Of a DNA stretch of 64,000 nt, positions 35,201 to 38,570 are shown piece after piece. Numbering within the stretch: the first letter of the stretch is position 1; each line of letters begins with the position of its first letter. Below the pieces are notes generated by a model. That model made no database searches. It was given only the letters and a program-made list of their open reading frames with translations, and was not told where the DNA came from. Location of the stretch: positions 85,263,888-85,327,887 of the forward strand of contig NC_083571.1 of NCBI RefSeq assembly GCF_027579695.1, read 5' to 3'. The DNA comes from Neoarius graeffei (Eukaryota; Chordata; Actinopteri; Siluriformes; Ariidae). A program made the translations under genes and the position numbers.

Positions 35201-38200
35201 CCCTGTTCTTTAAATAAAACAAGGTGCCCACTCACACCTGATTGTCATCCCATTGATTGAAATGAACTGCTAATCCTAGAGGTTCACATACTTTTGCCAC
35301 TCACAGATATGTAATATTAGATCATTTTCCTCAATAAATGAATGACCAAGTATAATATTTTTGTCTAGCTGGGTTCTCTTTATCTACTTTTAGGGCTTGT
35401 GTGAAAATCTGATGTTGTTTTAGGTCCTATTTATGCAGAAATATAGAAAATTCTAAAGGGCTCACAAACTTTCAAGCACTCAGAAGTATTAAGTTTTTCA
35501 GAAAAAGAAGGACTAACAACCTAACTGCATGATTAGGTGATAAATTTTATATATTTAAATTTCTCCATAGACTAGTTGTCTTCGCTAATTGACACTGGGA
35601 TGTTGACTAGTGAGGCAGATGAAAAATAAATGCAGGCTTTTATGTCGAGCACTTGGACGATGTTTTTTGTTCACGCTGGGAAAGCATACGAATCAAAACT
35701 GATGATCTCGTTGCATGAAGAGCACTATTGATTAGTCTGACTTATTTGAATTGGGCTTAAAAATTAATGGCTGTGCAAACCCCTTGTATAGGCGATATCG
35801 CACTGGTGCTGTTGTATGGACCATCAGTGCGGCTGTGCCCTGTAACAACCTTCCTGTGGCCAAATCCCAGCCATACTGATACTCGGTACAACAGCGCAAT
35901 TGTAAGTGTGATTGCTTTTATCCAGCAGTTATATGAACAAGAAATGAATATTGAGTCACAAATTTCAGACACAATATGAGGAGCTATTTTGTTTCAGGGC
36001 TTTGAACCAGAATTTTTTTCCTATTGGTTCGTTCCGAACAGAAACGGAATTTTAACGTTTCCGGTTTTGGGTTCCACCATTAAATAGACGTTCCCGAACC
36101 GGTTAGAACAAAAAAATTTCGTTCCCGGAACGGTTAATTACGTTCCCTGTCAGCTGTTTAACAAATGGCTATAAAGTTATGTCTCTGTCTCATCCAGCTT
36201 AAGCCAAATGTAGGCTAATTCTATTACAACCTTCATTAAATAAGACAAGAAATAATTCAAAACAATTATTTCAAATGTTGGCGATTTGGATTCTCAGTAT
36301 GTCTTCCCATCTACACAAACAGAAAAAGTGCCAAAAATGAAAGAGAATTCGTTTAGTGTGTTACCAAAGGCTAGTCAGGCCCTATAGAGGGCTACCGCAT
36401 GACGTCACCGCGCCGCGAGATTTTGTTAGGCGCCATATTGGAAGACCAAGTACACATCTATGCAAGTACATACATACATAAAACAAACTACTAAATGGGC
36501 TATAATAAAGAAGCCTGCAGGCAGCCACTGCCTCAGAAAAGTAACCATTCAATGACACAACTGAAAGCCTGCAGCCACGGCGGGCTGCCTTAAAAAGTAA
36601 CCATTTGTCCTACCTTAAAACTCGTTTTGCATTTTCTGCCTCCTTTTTTTGTATTTTCGACCCTCCGTTTATTTTCTTTCCTTTTCTGAAAACCCGATTT
36701 GTGTCCAGACATTTTGTTCTGCTACCAACGAACTAACTCGTCAGGTCTCGTCTCTCGAGCCCGCGATGATTCCCGTGGGAAGGGCAACAACTGATGATAC
36801 ATTTTTACAAACAGCCAATAGGGAGGTTGCAACGTTCAGGCTCTTCTTTGCTCAGACACTCAGTAATGCACTTACTCACTTATCACGTGGAGACGTGATA
36901 GTAGTCCACCTTCCTGCGCTCTCCATTCAGTCAGCGAACGTCACACAGGAAGTGAACCCCAGCGGGTCATAGAAACTTGCGCAGGAGGAGAATGGCTTTT
37001 TTATTTGTAGGCTACGGAAACTTTGAGGAACGAAATAAAAACCAGTATTAACCGGTTACCATTATTTTTAATAAGCGTTTCTGTTCCGGAACATAAAAAA
37101 TAATAAAGTTTCTGGTTTCGTTTCTGTTCCATGTGAAATAGAAAAAGTTCCCGGTTTTCGTTTTTGTTCCTTGAACCGGTTCAAAGCCCTGGTTTGTTTA
37201 TTTTTACTCCAACAAGAAAAATAGTTCCCAAAGAAGCCACAGCTGGAAGAGAGCGTTATGTGTTGCAGTGCACGGATGGCCTGTACTATGTGTAGTAACG
37301 GTTTCAATGTCATGAATTCTTGCTAGAATTGGAGTTTTATGTCGCGAATGCAGACAAGTGGAGTGATACAAACCGTAAACTTTATTTCCACTCTTCCAGG
37401 ATGTTCAGTATGAGCGGATTGTGAATCAGGGCAGGATTTATGATTGATTAGCTCTTGTGTACAAATCTAGAACTCTTGAAGGACCGCTTGTCTCGTCAAA
37501 TTAGTGGACCAGAAAGAACTTGCTTATCTCGGTACCAGTTTTCCATATATTAAAAATGTATAACGGTACGAAAGATTTAAGAAGAACTTGTGCAGGATTG
37601 TCTTGTGTGCTAAGACACGCACGTGAAGTAGGCGTGCGCTCAAGCTTGGCGTTCCCCGGACGGACTCCGGGTTCACCGCAACACTGACGGAGTTGAGACG
37701 TTGAGTCATTGGTACGCTCGAATTTGCGCACACTTTTTAAATAAGGAAACTGTCTGTCTGTGGAATTGTTAATTTTACATCTGCAACTTTGATGAATAAG
37801 GGCAACTCGATTCAAATAAAACTGCGCTTCGCTCCCAGTGCTGCACACATTATTTATTTAATCTGCAAATTCACTGATGCTTGTTTTTATGCAGGGTGCC
37901 AATAATTAGTTGACGCTGCGTTTTCTTTCAATTTGTATGTTCTCATTAAACTTGAACTACTTGCTCGTCTGTCTTCATTCTTCTCGTAAAGGTGGTTTTC
38001 TACAGCTGTAGATAATGTTTCTAGATATTCTGTCTGCACGTGATGAAATTATTTTCCTCTCTGTCGTTCTTCCGGTAGAAAAAGCGCTGCAAAATGAAAG
38101 GAGGAGAGAAAGCATCTGTGACGGTCGCTAGCTGCCGCCCTGAAAGCGAGGGTGTAGGCGTGCCTCAGCTCCTGCCGACAACCTGCAACGGTGACGCGTC

Positions 38201-38570
38201 CACCTGCACATCCAGAGAGGGCGTGGCCGCGGGCAGGTGCGAAGGCCCATCTTCCTGTTCTTCATCTACAGCATCGGATGAGTCCAGCTCCAGCATCCCT
38301 TCCGTTAACGACCACTGTGTAGGTCTGAATAAGGGGCAGCTGCCAATGGCCAAGAGTAAGACAGAGAAGCGGGCTTTTAAGCGCCGGCGGTCTAAGATGG
38401 CTGATCAGCAACAGCAGCCACAATCACAAAAGCGGTACGGAGCAGGGTTACTGCACACCCCGATTCCGGTGGCAACGTGCGTCATGCCCACGCTTCAGCA
38501 GCTGATGAAGGGAAAACAGGAACTCGGCATGGGGACTTTTGGAGTAACGGCAGTCACTGGCCATGTCTGA
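2420..38570 (+). CDS. suco: SUCO, 3' part: 13 coding exons, gene is 5'-partial
   Basis: SUCO is an endoplasmic reticulum membrane protein with a SUN domain, linked in mammals to osteoblast function and collagen output. The exons here join to 840 codons plus stop with every GT-AG junction in phase: 2420-2440, 2709-2764, 9774-9865, 10015-10080, 16522-16605, 17643-17730, 18033-19166, 24463-24550, 27531-27635, 27720-27868, 28423-28514, 31415-31470 and 38079-38570. In order they encode the end of the SUN region ([26 protein letters not shown]), an acidic linker, a long Ser/Thr/Pro-rich spacer, a conserved block ([28 protein letters not shown]), a coiled coil, one transmembrane helix and a basic tail ending [12 protein letters not shown]. 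Both the order and the motifs match vertebrate SUCO as I recall it. The signal peptide and most of the SUN domain must lie upstream. I see no premature stop or frameshift, so the gene looks functional. Confidence 0.95.
2709..2764 (+). CDS. suco: SUCO exon, end of SUN domain
   Basis: It encodes [18 protein letters not shown] and the first two bases of an Arg codon. The acceptor is ctgtgtag and the donor is AG|gtaaga. This stretch is one of the most conserved in SUN-domain proteins of the SUCO/SLP1 type, near the C-terminal edge of the SUN fold. The next exon supplies the last base of the Arg codon. Confidence 0.95.
3081..3615. mobile_element. Non-autonomous Harbinger-like element with TTA target duplication
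   Basis: The ends are AGGCC and GGCCT, with TTA directly outside both (3078-3080 and 3616-3618), as in PIF/Harbinger elements. It is 535 bp and contains a truncated frame from about 3336 reading [18 protein letters not shown], which resembles the start of the MADF/Myb-like accessory protein of Harbinger transposons. A 19-21 bp segment (GTTCTAGTCATTATAA) is duplicated at about 3390 and 3417. The outer TIR match is short, so the class rests mainly on the TTA duplication and the MADF-like start. Confidence 0.6.
3648..4695. mobile_element. Kolobok-like non-autonomous element A with THAP remnant
   Basis: The termini are AGTGCATATC and (imperfect) AATATGCACT. The right flank is TTAA (4696-4699) and the left is TCAA (3644-3647), a TTAA duplication with one change. 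The + strand frame from about 4354 reads MVNRCIVGG then [17 protein letters not shown] and KWERLV, the start of a THAP (C2CH) DNA-binding domain; the second Cys position is mutated (GGG for GGC). TTAA targets plus THAP suggest Kolobok. The element carries a SINE inside (3755-4127). A second copy without that SINE is at 29702-30389. Confidence 0.75.
3755..4127 (+). mobile_element. DANA/V-SINE-like SINE, copy 2, nested, 13-bp TSD
   Basis: Full-length SINE of the same family as 9-382, inserted in the Kolobok-like element. Perfect 13-bp duplications ATTTTTACCTTGA flank it (3742-3754 and 4128-4140). The paralogous element at 29702-30389 has the uninterrupted target (TTTTTACCTTGCGCAATACC), a direct empty-site proof of the insertion. 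Confidence 0.93.
4696..4971 (-). mobile_element. Second SINE subfamily (minus), split by the Kolobok-like element
   Basis: Read on the minus strand, a tRNA-like head (GTGGTTAGTACTGTT, GGTTCAAGCCC) is followed by the shared core and then a different tail (CCTTGAGCAAGGCACCTGAC, CACTGCTCTGGGTG). The end of the tail lies on the other side of the Kolobok-like element, at about 3619-3643 (CACCGTGAAATTCCTC). The uninterrupted version is at 51069-51366, where CTGCATTTAACCC marks the intact target. Confidence 0.8.
5357..6653 (-). mobile_element. Mariner (DD34D) transposon with perfect 29-bp TIRs
   Basis: Perfect 29-bp inverted repeats lie at 5357-5385 and 6625-6653 (ends CGAGGGGTGTATG and CATACACCCCTCG), flanked by TA on both sides. 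The 1297-bp length is normal for mariner. It carries a minus-strand transposase that is broken by frameshifts (see the next entry). The TIR identity suggests it is younger than many neighbours. It lies in a SUCO intron, antisense to the gene. Confidence 0.95.
5421..6473 (-). pseudogene. Mariner transposase pseudogene
   Basis: The start codon is at 6473 on the minus strand ([20 protein letters not shown]) and the stop at 5421-5423. An N-terminal helix-turn-helix region ([16 protein letters not shown]) is followed by the catalytic triad motifs [16 protein letters not shown] and [13 protein letters not shown], the DD34D signature. The reading frame shifts at least three times (near 6340, about 6050 and about 5640), so no full protein is possible. 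The pieces together give close to the usual 340-350 residues. Confidence 0.92.
6660..7968. other. Intron sequence, mostly unrecognised
   Basis: I see no gene here. Around 7735-7815 a stretch (CCCCCACCCAAACAAAGTTT, GAAACGGGTTTCGTCCATCC) looks like a common dispersed fish repeat, but I cannot assign it. A poly(T) run lies near 7519-7532. Confidence 0.4.
7970..8133 (+). mobile_element. DANA/V-SINE-like SINE copy 3, 5' half
   Basis: The head and core are intact up to CACAGTCCAAAGAC. About 50 bp of the normal core is missing at the junction, and the SINE resumes at 9096. The gap holds a LINE tail and a palindromic element. Confidence 0.9.
8134..8219 (-). mobile_element. LINE 3'-end fragment (minus)
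   Basis: On the minus strand it reads TTTCCCTGAGGGAACCCTCC, AAAGGGATCAATAAAGTTTT, then ATCTAATC repeats. This is the same 3' end as the LINE at 22640-24236. The remaining LINE part probably continues at 8947-9095, beyond the palindromic element. A deletion of SINE sequence at the junction replaces a normal target duplication. Confidence 0.7.
8224..8942. mobile_element. Palindromic TTAA element (hairpin of about 720 bp)
   Basis: TTAA flanks both ends (8220-8223 and 8943-8946). The ends are AGGAACAGTCC and GGACTGTTCCT. The whole element is two near-identical inverted arms, about 8224-8572 and 8584-8942, around an 11-nt loop (8573-8583). The two long frames on opposite strands are mirror images of each other and are not genes. 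TTAA targets suggest a Kolobok or piggyBac-like source, but no transposase is encoded. Confidence 0.88.
8947..9095 (-). mobile_element. Probable remainder of the inserted LINE tail
   Basis: It lies between the palindromic element and the resumed SINE. I infer it belongs to the 5'-truncated LINE at 8134-8219 because both together fill the gap in the SINE. No coding signal is visible. Confidence 0.4.
9096..9239 (+). mobile_element. DANA/V-SINE-like SINE copy 3, 3' half
   Basis: It resumes at GTGTGAATGGTTGTCTGTG and ends GGATAAAGCGGCTAGAGAT. It continues the copy begun at 7970-8133. Confidence 0.9.
9240..9773. other. Intron sequence with a weak tandem repeat and a G run
   Basis: Two similar stretches (9291 GTAGGTTTGTTCCCGGAGC; 9482 GTAGGGTTGGTTTCCTGCAG) are about 190 bp apart, each followed by AGAAC(T/C)TGAA, suggesting an old tandem repeat. 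A run of G lies at 9566-9583. The SUCO branch/pyrimidine region ends it. Confidence 0.45.
9774..9865 (+). CDS. suco: SUCO exon, [18 protein letters not shown] segment
   Basis: It begins with the G that completes the split Arg codon, then reads [18 protein letters not shown] and on to LDEDY, ending with the first base of an Asp codon before gtatga. The acceptor is cttcttag. The encoded stretch is acidic and follows the SUN domain directly. The intron before it is about 7 kb and packed with transposons. Confidence 0.95.
10015..10080 (+). CDS. suco: SUCO exon, [13 protein letters not shown] segment
   Basis: It is 66 nt, with acceptor tttcttag and donor A|gtatgt. It encodes [22 protein letters not shown] with one base carried over. 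The [12 protein letters not shown] motif is shared with mammalian SUCO. The intron before it is only 149 nt. Confidence 0.93.
10420..11117. repeat. Hairpin-ended dispersed repeat, copy 1
   Basis: The first 145 bp or so form an imperfect palindrome (CAGCTGGGAGGGCCGTATCA ... CCATATGGACCGACCTTAAGCTG). The far end has another small palindrome (GGTCCGTATTGTAGGATACGGACC-type, 11045-11068). The second copy, same direction, is at 15715-16372 and matches over its whole length. It is probably a non-autonomous DNA transposon, but I could not identify a target duplication. Confidence 0.75.
12038..12180 (-). pseudogene. hAT transposase C-terminal remnant
   Basis: The minus strand reads [38 protein letters not shown], then DFHKAAKL and stop. 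The GFSxMKRxKTxLRNRL pattern is the hallmark of the hAT dimerisation region. The rest of the transposase is not visible, because the upstream part is cut by the element at 12210-13361 or lost. Confidence 0.75.
12279..12581 (+). pseudogene. SWIM/YqaJ-type transposon protein, N-terminal fragment
   Basis: The 100-codon frame starts [20 protein letters not shown] and contains [20 protein letters not shown] and [16 protein letters not shown]. In fish proteins I recall, the segment ending [16 protein letters not shown] precedes a SWIM zinc finger and a YqaJ-type nuclease. Here it ends at a stop soon after, so the catalytic part is absent. The start lies just inside the transposon's inverted end. 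Confidence 0.6.
13094..13283 (-). pseudogene. THAP-domain first exon of the same transposon
   Basis: The minus strand reads [40 protein letters not shown] and VCSTHF. It shows the C2CH pattern (CxxxxC ... CxxH) of a THAP DNA-binding domain, ending at an intact splice donor (ACAG|gtaaga on the minus strand). The following transposase exons are not present in the element. An earlier in-frame Met adds 12 residues but is probably not used. Confidence 0.8.
13761..14327. other. Intron sequence, no clear feature
   Basis: It has a short (CACG)n run at 13862-13878 and an A run at 14009-14022. No gene or element was recognised. Confidence 0.45.
14337..15189. mobile_element. Candidate DNA transposon with 9-bp TSD (Mutator/Merlin-like?)
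   Basis: Inverted ends TCTCCCATAACCC and GGGTTATGGGAGA are followed internally by related (A/G)GTAC motifs. The same 9 bp AAAGAAGAC lies just outside each end (14328-14336 and 15190-15198). A 9-bp duplication fits Mutator- or Merlin-like elements. There is no recognisable transposase. It contains a 90-bp tandem duplication. Confidence 0.55.
14413..14592. repeat. Tandem duplication, two 90-bp units
   Basis: The unit starts TGCCTTGTGGGGTTTTGTAT and ends in a T run. The two copies (14413-14502 and 14503-14592) are almost identical, so the duplication is recent compared with the surrounding element. Confidence 0.9.
15244..15385. repeat. Imperfect inverted repeat of about 140 bp
   Basis: TGGCTGGCTTT, GATATAT, CCATTC and GCTAGCATGAT on the left recur inverted as ATCATGCTAACGGAATGG, ATATATC and AAAGCCAGCCA on the right. 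It is probably the end or the whole of a small foldback element. The following 300 bp, up to the next repeat, show nothing else. Confidence 0.7.
15715..16372. repeat. Hairpin-ended dispersed repeat, copy 2
   Basis: It has the same family, direction and extent as 10420-11117. Long stretches are identical, for example CGGCTGTAATGCAAAT and AAGTGCACTTCCATGGCAGG. It lies about 150 bp before a SUCO exon. Confidence 0.75.
16522..16605 (+). CDS. suco: SUCO exon, [11 protein letters not shown] segment
   Basis: It is 84 nt after tcttttcag, with donor G|gtatat. It encodes [28 protein letters not shown] in phase with its neighbours. The hydrophobic helix-like part ([14 protein letters not shown]) matches the corresponding SUCO segment. 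A long hairpin-ended repeat copy stops only about 150 bp upstream. Confidence 0.93.
16652..16694. repeat. (TC)n then (TGTC)n microsatellite
   Basis: About 30 bp of TC repeats pass into TGTC repeats, 47 bp downstream of a SUCO splice donor. Confidence 0.95.
17070..17153. repeat. (GATA)n microsatellite, about 21 units
   Basis: An uninterrupted AGAT/GATA run of about 84 bp lies in a SUCO intron. GATA repeats of this type are common in fish and are usually polymorphic in length. The Tyr-Leu-Ser-Ile open frame through it is an artefact. Confidence 0.97.
17643..17730 (+). CDS. suco: SUCO exon, variable Thr/Pro linker
   Basis: It is 88 nt, acceptor ttttctgtag and donor AC|gtacgt. It reads [20 protein letters not shown] then TPTLMQQQE and most of a Thr codon. 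Sequence conservation with mammals is low here. The call rests on phase, splice sites and position between two secure exons, and the Thr/Pro content fits the family's linker. Confidence 0.85.
18033..19166 (+). CDS. suco: SUCO largest exon, acidic and Ser/Thr/Pro-rich spacer plus conserved block
   Basis: This 1134-nt exon (acceptor cgttcccag, donor AG|gtaaaa) encodes 377 full codons. It starts with an acidic run ([16 protein letters not shown]). Next comes a Cys/Leu-rich stretch ([30 protein letters not shown]) that matches the family's conserved hydrophobic block. From about 18360 to 18950 it is a low-conservation spacer rich in Pro, Ser and Thr. It ends with a strongly conserved part ([45 protein letters not shown]), the start of the coiled coil. 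The exon is GC-rich and carries no stop. Confidence 0.95.
19167..20042. other. Intron sequence, no clear feature
   Basis: It is AT-rich, with AAT/TAT runs near 19465-19500. I found no gene or complete repeat. Confidence 0.45.
20043..21140. mobile_element. DNA transposon with 47-bp TIRs, carrying another element inside
   Basis: Inverted repeats of about 47 bp with one mismatch (CCCCTTTTCCACCAAA ... TTTGGTGGAAAAGGGG) lie at 20043-20089 and 21094-21140. The outer part encodes nothing recognisable. A second inverted-repeat element occupies 20399-20991. I could not define a reliable target duplication, so the class is left open. Confidence 0.75.
20399..20991. mobile_element. Inner element with TA flanks and SWIM/YqaJ-type remnant
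   Basis: The ends TTGAGGTATTTCAC and GTGAAATACCTCAA are flanked by TA (20397-20398, 20992-20993). The + strand frame that ends at 20656 contains [12 protein letters not shown] then [20 protein letters not shown], which resembles the start of the SWIM/YqaJ-type proteins seen at 12279-12581. A perfect-looking hairpin of about 55-bp arms lies at about 20757-20870. Confidence 0.55.
21217..21476 (+). mobile_element. Tc1-like fragment (5' end)
   Basis: It starts near CTGACCACTTTATTAGGAGC and runs through the leader to GATTTTCTCACACAACAATC. It is homologous to the start of the Tc1 copy at 46735-47930. It stops before the catalytic part. Confidence 0.75.
21975..22290 (-). pseudogene. hAT-type (ZBED5/FAM200-like) transposase remnant
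   Basis: The minus strand reads [20 protein letters not shown], then [13 protein letters not shown], a stop, and [20 protein letters not shown]. The spacing of L-T-D, A-Y-L-A-D and I-Q-G followed by a helix with FVRKL resembles the ZBED5/FAM200 class of hAT-derived proteins. Internal stops show it is dead. No element ends were found. Confidence 0.45.
22640..24236 (+). mobile_element. 5'-truncated LINE (Jockey/L2-Rex1 type) with reverse transcriptase remnant
   Basis: It begins within the reverse transcriptase and runs to a 3' end with AAAGGGATCAGTAAAGTTTA and AATCTAATC. The endonuclease is missing. The same 3' end occurs at 8134-8219 in the other direction. It sits in a SUCO intron on the sense strand. 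The class is inferred from motif style and is not certain between L2 and Rex1. Confidence 0.85.
22670..24018 (+). pseudogene. LINE reverse transcriptase fragment with a frameshift
   Basis: Reverse transcriptase motifs in order are [59 protein letters not shown] and the catalytic [11 protein letters not shown] (YxDD-equivalent FADD), followed by the thumb [14 protein letters not shown]. The frame is open from about 22736 to 23728, then shifts within a G-rich run near 23684, and continues as [20 protein letters not shown] to about 24018. The N-terminal endonuclease domain is absent. Confidence 0.9.
24463..24550 (+). CDS. suco: SUCO exon, coiled coil part 1
   Basis: It completes the Arg codon, then encodes [19 protein letters not shown] and on to RIAEEQ (29 codons). 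The acceptor is gtcactcag and the donor is CAG|gtcagt. Heptad-like spacing of hydrophobic residues and near identity with vertebrate SUCO make the call secure. About 5.3 kb of intron, including a LINE fragment, separates it from the preceding exon. Confidence 0.96.
25046..26022. mobile_element. Non-autonomous hAT element with perfect 8-bp TSD
   Basis: Ends TAGAGGTCTGC and GCAGGGCTCTA, and identical 8-bp flanks ATTCAGAG (25038-25045 and 26023-26030). Near each end are CCCGC-rich repeats (TCCCGCCCGC and similar). The 977-bp interior has no transposase. Confidence 0.85.
26178..26262. repeat. Short inverted-repeat element, 85 bp
   Basis: TGTTGCCAGAT at the left and TATCTGGCAACA at the right bound a T/G-rich centre. 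It looks like a miniature transposon, but is too short to classify. Confidence 0.5.
27045..27146 (+). pseudogene. Short coding start with splice donor, possibly Crypton-like
   Basis: The frame reads [19 protein letters not shown] and [12 protein letters not shown], then gtaaga. The N-R-x(7)-T-K-Y-x-x-x-x-F pattern resembles the start of Crypton-type tyrosine recombinase proteins in fish. No downstream exon is visible before the SUCO exon at 27531. This assignment is weak. Confidence 0.3.
27531..27635 (+). CDS. suco: SUCO exon, coiled coil part 2
   Basis: It is 105 nt, phase 0 at both ends, after ctccttcag, with donor GAG|gtgcgc. It encodes [20 protein letters not shown] then [16 protein letters not shown]-x-T/S sequons (NVT, NLS) are present. 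The following intron is only 84 nt. Confidence 0.96.
27720..27868 (+). CDS. suco: SUCO exon, transmembrane helix
   Basis: After gtgttgcag it encodes [20 protein letters not shown] and LLCTQCCC, an uncharged stretch of about 20 residues that fits one membrane-spanning helix. A Ser/Asn linker and NHYPSPK follow, and the Arg codon is split at AG|gtatgt. The Cys-rich cytosolic edge of the helix could be palmitoylated, but that is inference only. Confidence 0.96.
28423..28514 (+). CDS. suco: SUCO exon, [13 protein letters not shown] segment
   Basis: It completes Arg, then reads [20 protein letters not shown] and [10 protein letters not shown], ending with the first base of a Gly or Val codon at G|gtaaga. 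Acceptor cgtttccag. The motif is nearly identical to mammalian SUCO. The donor sits directly against a pyrimidine-only tract of about 745 bp. Confidence 0.96.
28515..29258 (+). repeat. Polypyrimidine (CT-type) tract, about 745 bp
   Basis: After GTAAGAGAGGTG the + strand is almost only C and T, mostly CTTT, CTCT and TTTCTCTTT words. The long Phe/Ser/Leu frames on + and the Lys/Arg/Glu frames on - are composition artefacts, not genes. It begins about 11 nt after a SUCO splice donor. Confidence 0.97.
29259..29697. other. Intron sequence, no clear feature
   Basis: It separates the polypyrimidine tract from Kolobok-like copy B. I recognise nothing in it. Confidence 0.4.
29702..30389. mobile_element. 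Kolobok-like non-autonomous element B with THAP remnant
   Basis: Same family as 3648-4695 but lacks the SINE. Ends AGTGCATATC and GATATGCACT are next to CTAA and TTTAA, degraded TTAA duplications. The + strand frame beginning near 30020 keeps the Cys pair ([20 protein letters not shown]), the start of a THAP domain. It is about 688 bp. Confidence 0.75.
30390..31414. other. Intron sequence, no clear feature
   Basis: It has T runs near 30636-30665. It ends in the pyrimidine-rich acceptor of a SUCO exon. No gene or complete repeat was recognised. Confidence 0.45.
31415..31470 (+). CDS. suco: SUCO exon with tandem (NAGNAG) acceptor
   Basis: It encodes [18 protein letters not shown] before the donor gtacag. 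Two acceptors lie 3 nt apart (ttagtag). Splicing at 31415 adds a Val codon; splicing at 31418 makes the junction codon Gly. Both keep frame. Recalled mammalian SUCO has a Val just before this motif, so the upstream site is drawn here, but the choice is not certain. Confidence 0.92.
32021..33460. mobile_element. DNA transposon with CCACACG-type inverted ends, interrupted
   Basis: AAGGCTACATCCACACGACA then ACGG at the left matches, inverted, CCGTTGCCGTGTGGACAGGG then CCTAA at the right. A second element (32328-32983) is inserted. No transposase is seen and I could not define a target duplication. Confidence 0.6.
32328..32983. mobile_element. hAT-like element nested in 32021-33460
   Basis: The ends CAGGGTTTTTTCTAGAAA and TTTAGACGAAAGCCTG are imperfect inverted repeats of the hAT style. 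Near its left end ATGGCGAGGGAGCGAAGCGG resembles a motif in the element at 60626-63051 (ATGGCGAGGGAGCGTAGCGA), so the two may be related. No transposase is encoded. Confidence 0.5.
33935..35480 (-). mobile_element. Tc1-type transposon with about 200-bp inverted ends
   Basis: TA precedes CAGTGGTGCTTGAAAGTTTG. The left 200 bp matches, inverted, the last 200 bp (CAAACTTTCAAGCACTC near 35464-35480). Such long IR/DR-style ends are known for Tc1 elements in fish. The very right tip has diverged. It holds a nearly full transposase on the minus strand and lies in a SUCO intron, antisense. Confidence 0.92.
34151..35153 (-). pseudogene. Tc1 transposase, inactivated
   Basis: Start [20 protein letters not shown] at 35153. 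The paired-type DNA-binding part ([20 protein letters not shown] then [10 protein letters not shown]) precedes the DD34E catalytic motifs: [23 protein letters not shown] and [14 protein letters not shown]. The C-terminus is GGHTRY, stop at 34151-34153. Around 34450-34490 a small deletion shifts the frame and a TGA replaces the usual Trp codon before VMQQD. The length is otherwise that of an intact 340-residue Tc1 transposase. Confidence 0.93.
35995..37191. mobile_element. Non-autonomous hAT element, 8-bp TSD with one mismatch
   Basis: Ends CAGGGCTTTGAACC and GGTTCAAAGCCCTG. Flanks TTTTGTTT and GTTTGTTT match at 7 of 8 bases. Sub-ends contain repeated GTTCC(G/C) motifs (GAACCGGTT). The centre (about 36380-36980) may contain another insertion, but I could not define it. 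1197 bp. Confidence 0.82.
37192..38078. other. Last SUCO intron, 3' part
   Basis: It contains GCAGGGTGCCAATAATTAGTTG at 37893-37914. The inverse relative GTCAACTCCTGAATTACTGG then CACCC is at 31878-31902, so the two may be separated ends of an old Tc1-like element. Otherwise I recognise nothing. Confidence 0.4.
38079..38570 (+). CDS. suco: SUCO last coding exon, basic C-terminus
   Basis: After cttccggtag it encodes [18 protein letters not shown], a variable Ser-rich part, then [15 protein letters not shown], a Gln-rich bit, and the conserved end [14 protein letters not shown] then [12 protein letters not shown] before TGA at 38568-38570. Both the basic cluster and the last 15 residues match the family. 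The variable middle is shorter than I recall for the human protein. Confidence 0.95.
   Translation, partial: KKRCKMKGGEKASVTVASCRPESEGVGVPQLLPTTCNGDASTCTSREGVAAGRCEGPSSCSSSTASDESSSSIPSVNDHCVGLNKGQLPMAKSKTEKRAFKRRRSKMADQQQQPQSQKRYGAGLLHTPIPVATCVMPTLQQLMKGKQELGMGTFGVTAVTGHV

Noticed and set aside
38094..38570. A separate small gene starting at ATG 38094
   Set aside because: The frame continues upstream to a splice acceptor at 38078 and the sequence matches the SUCO C-terminus.
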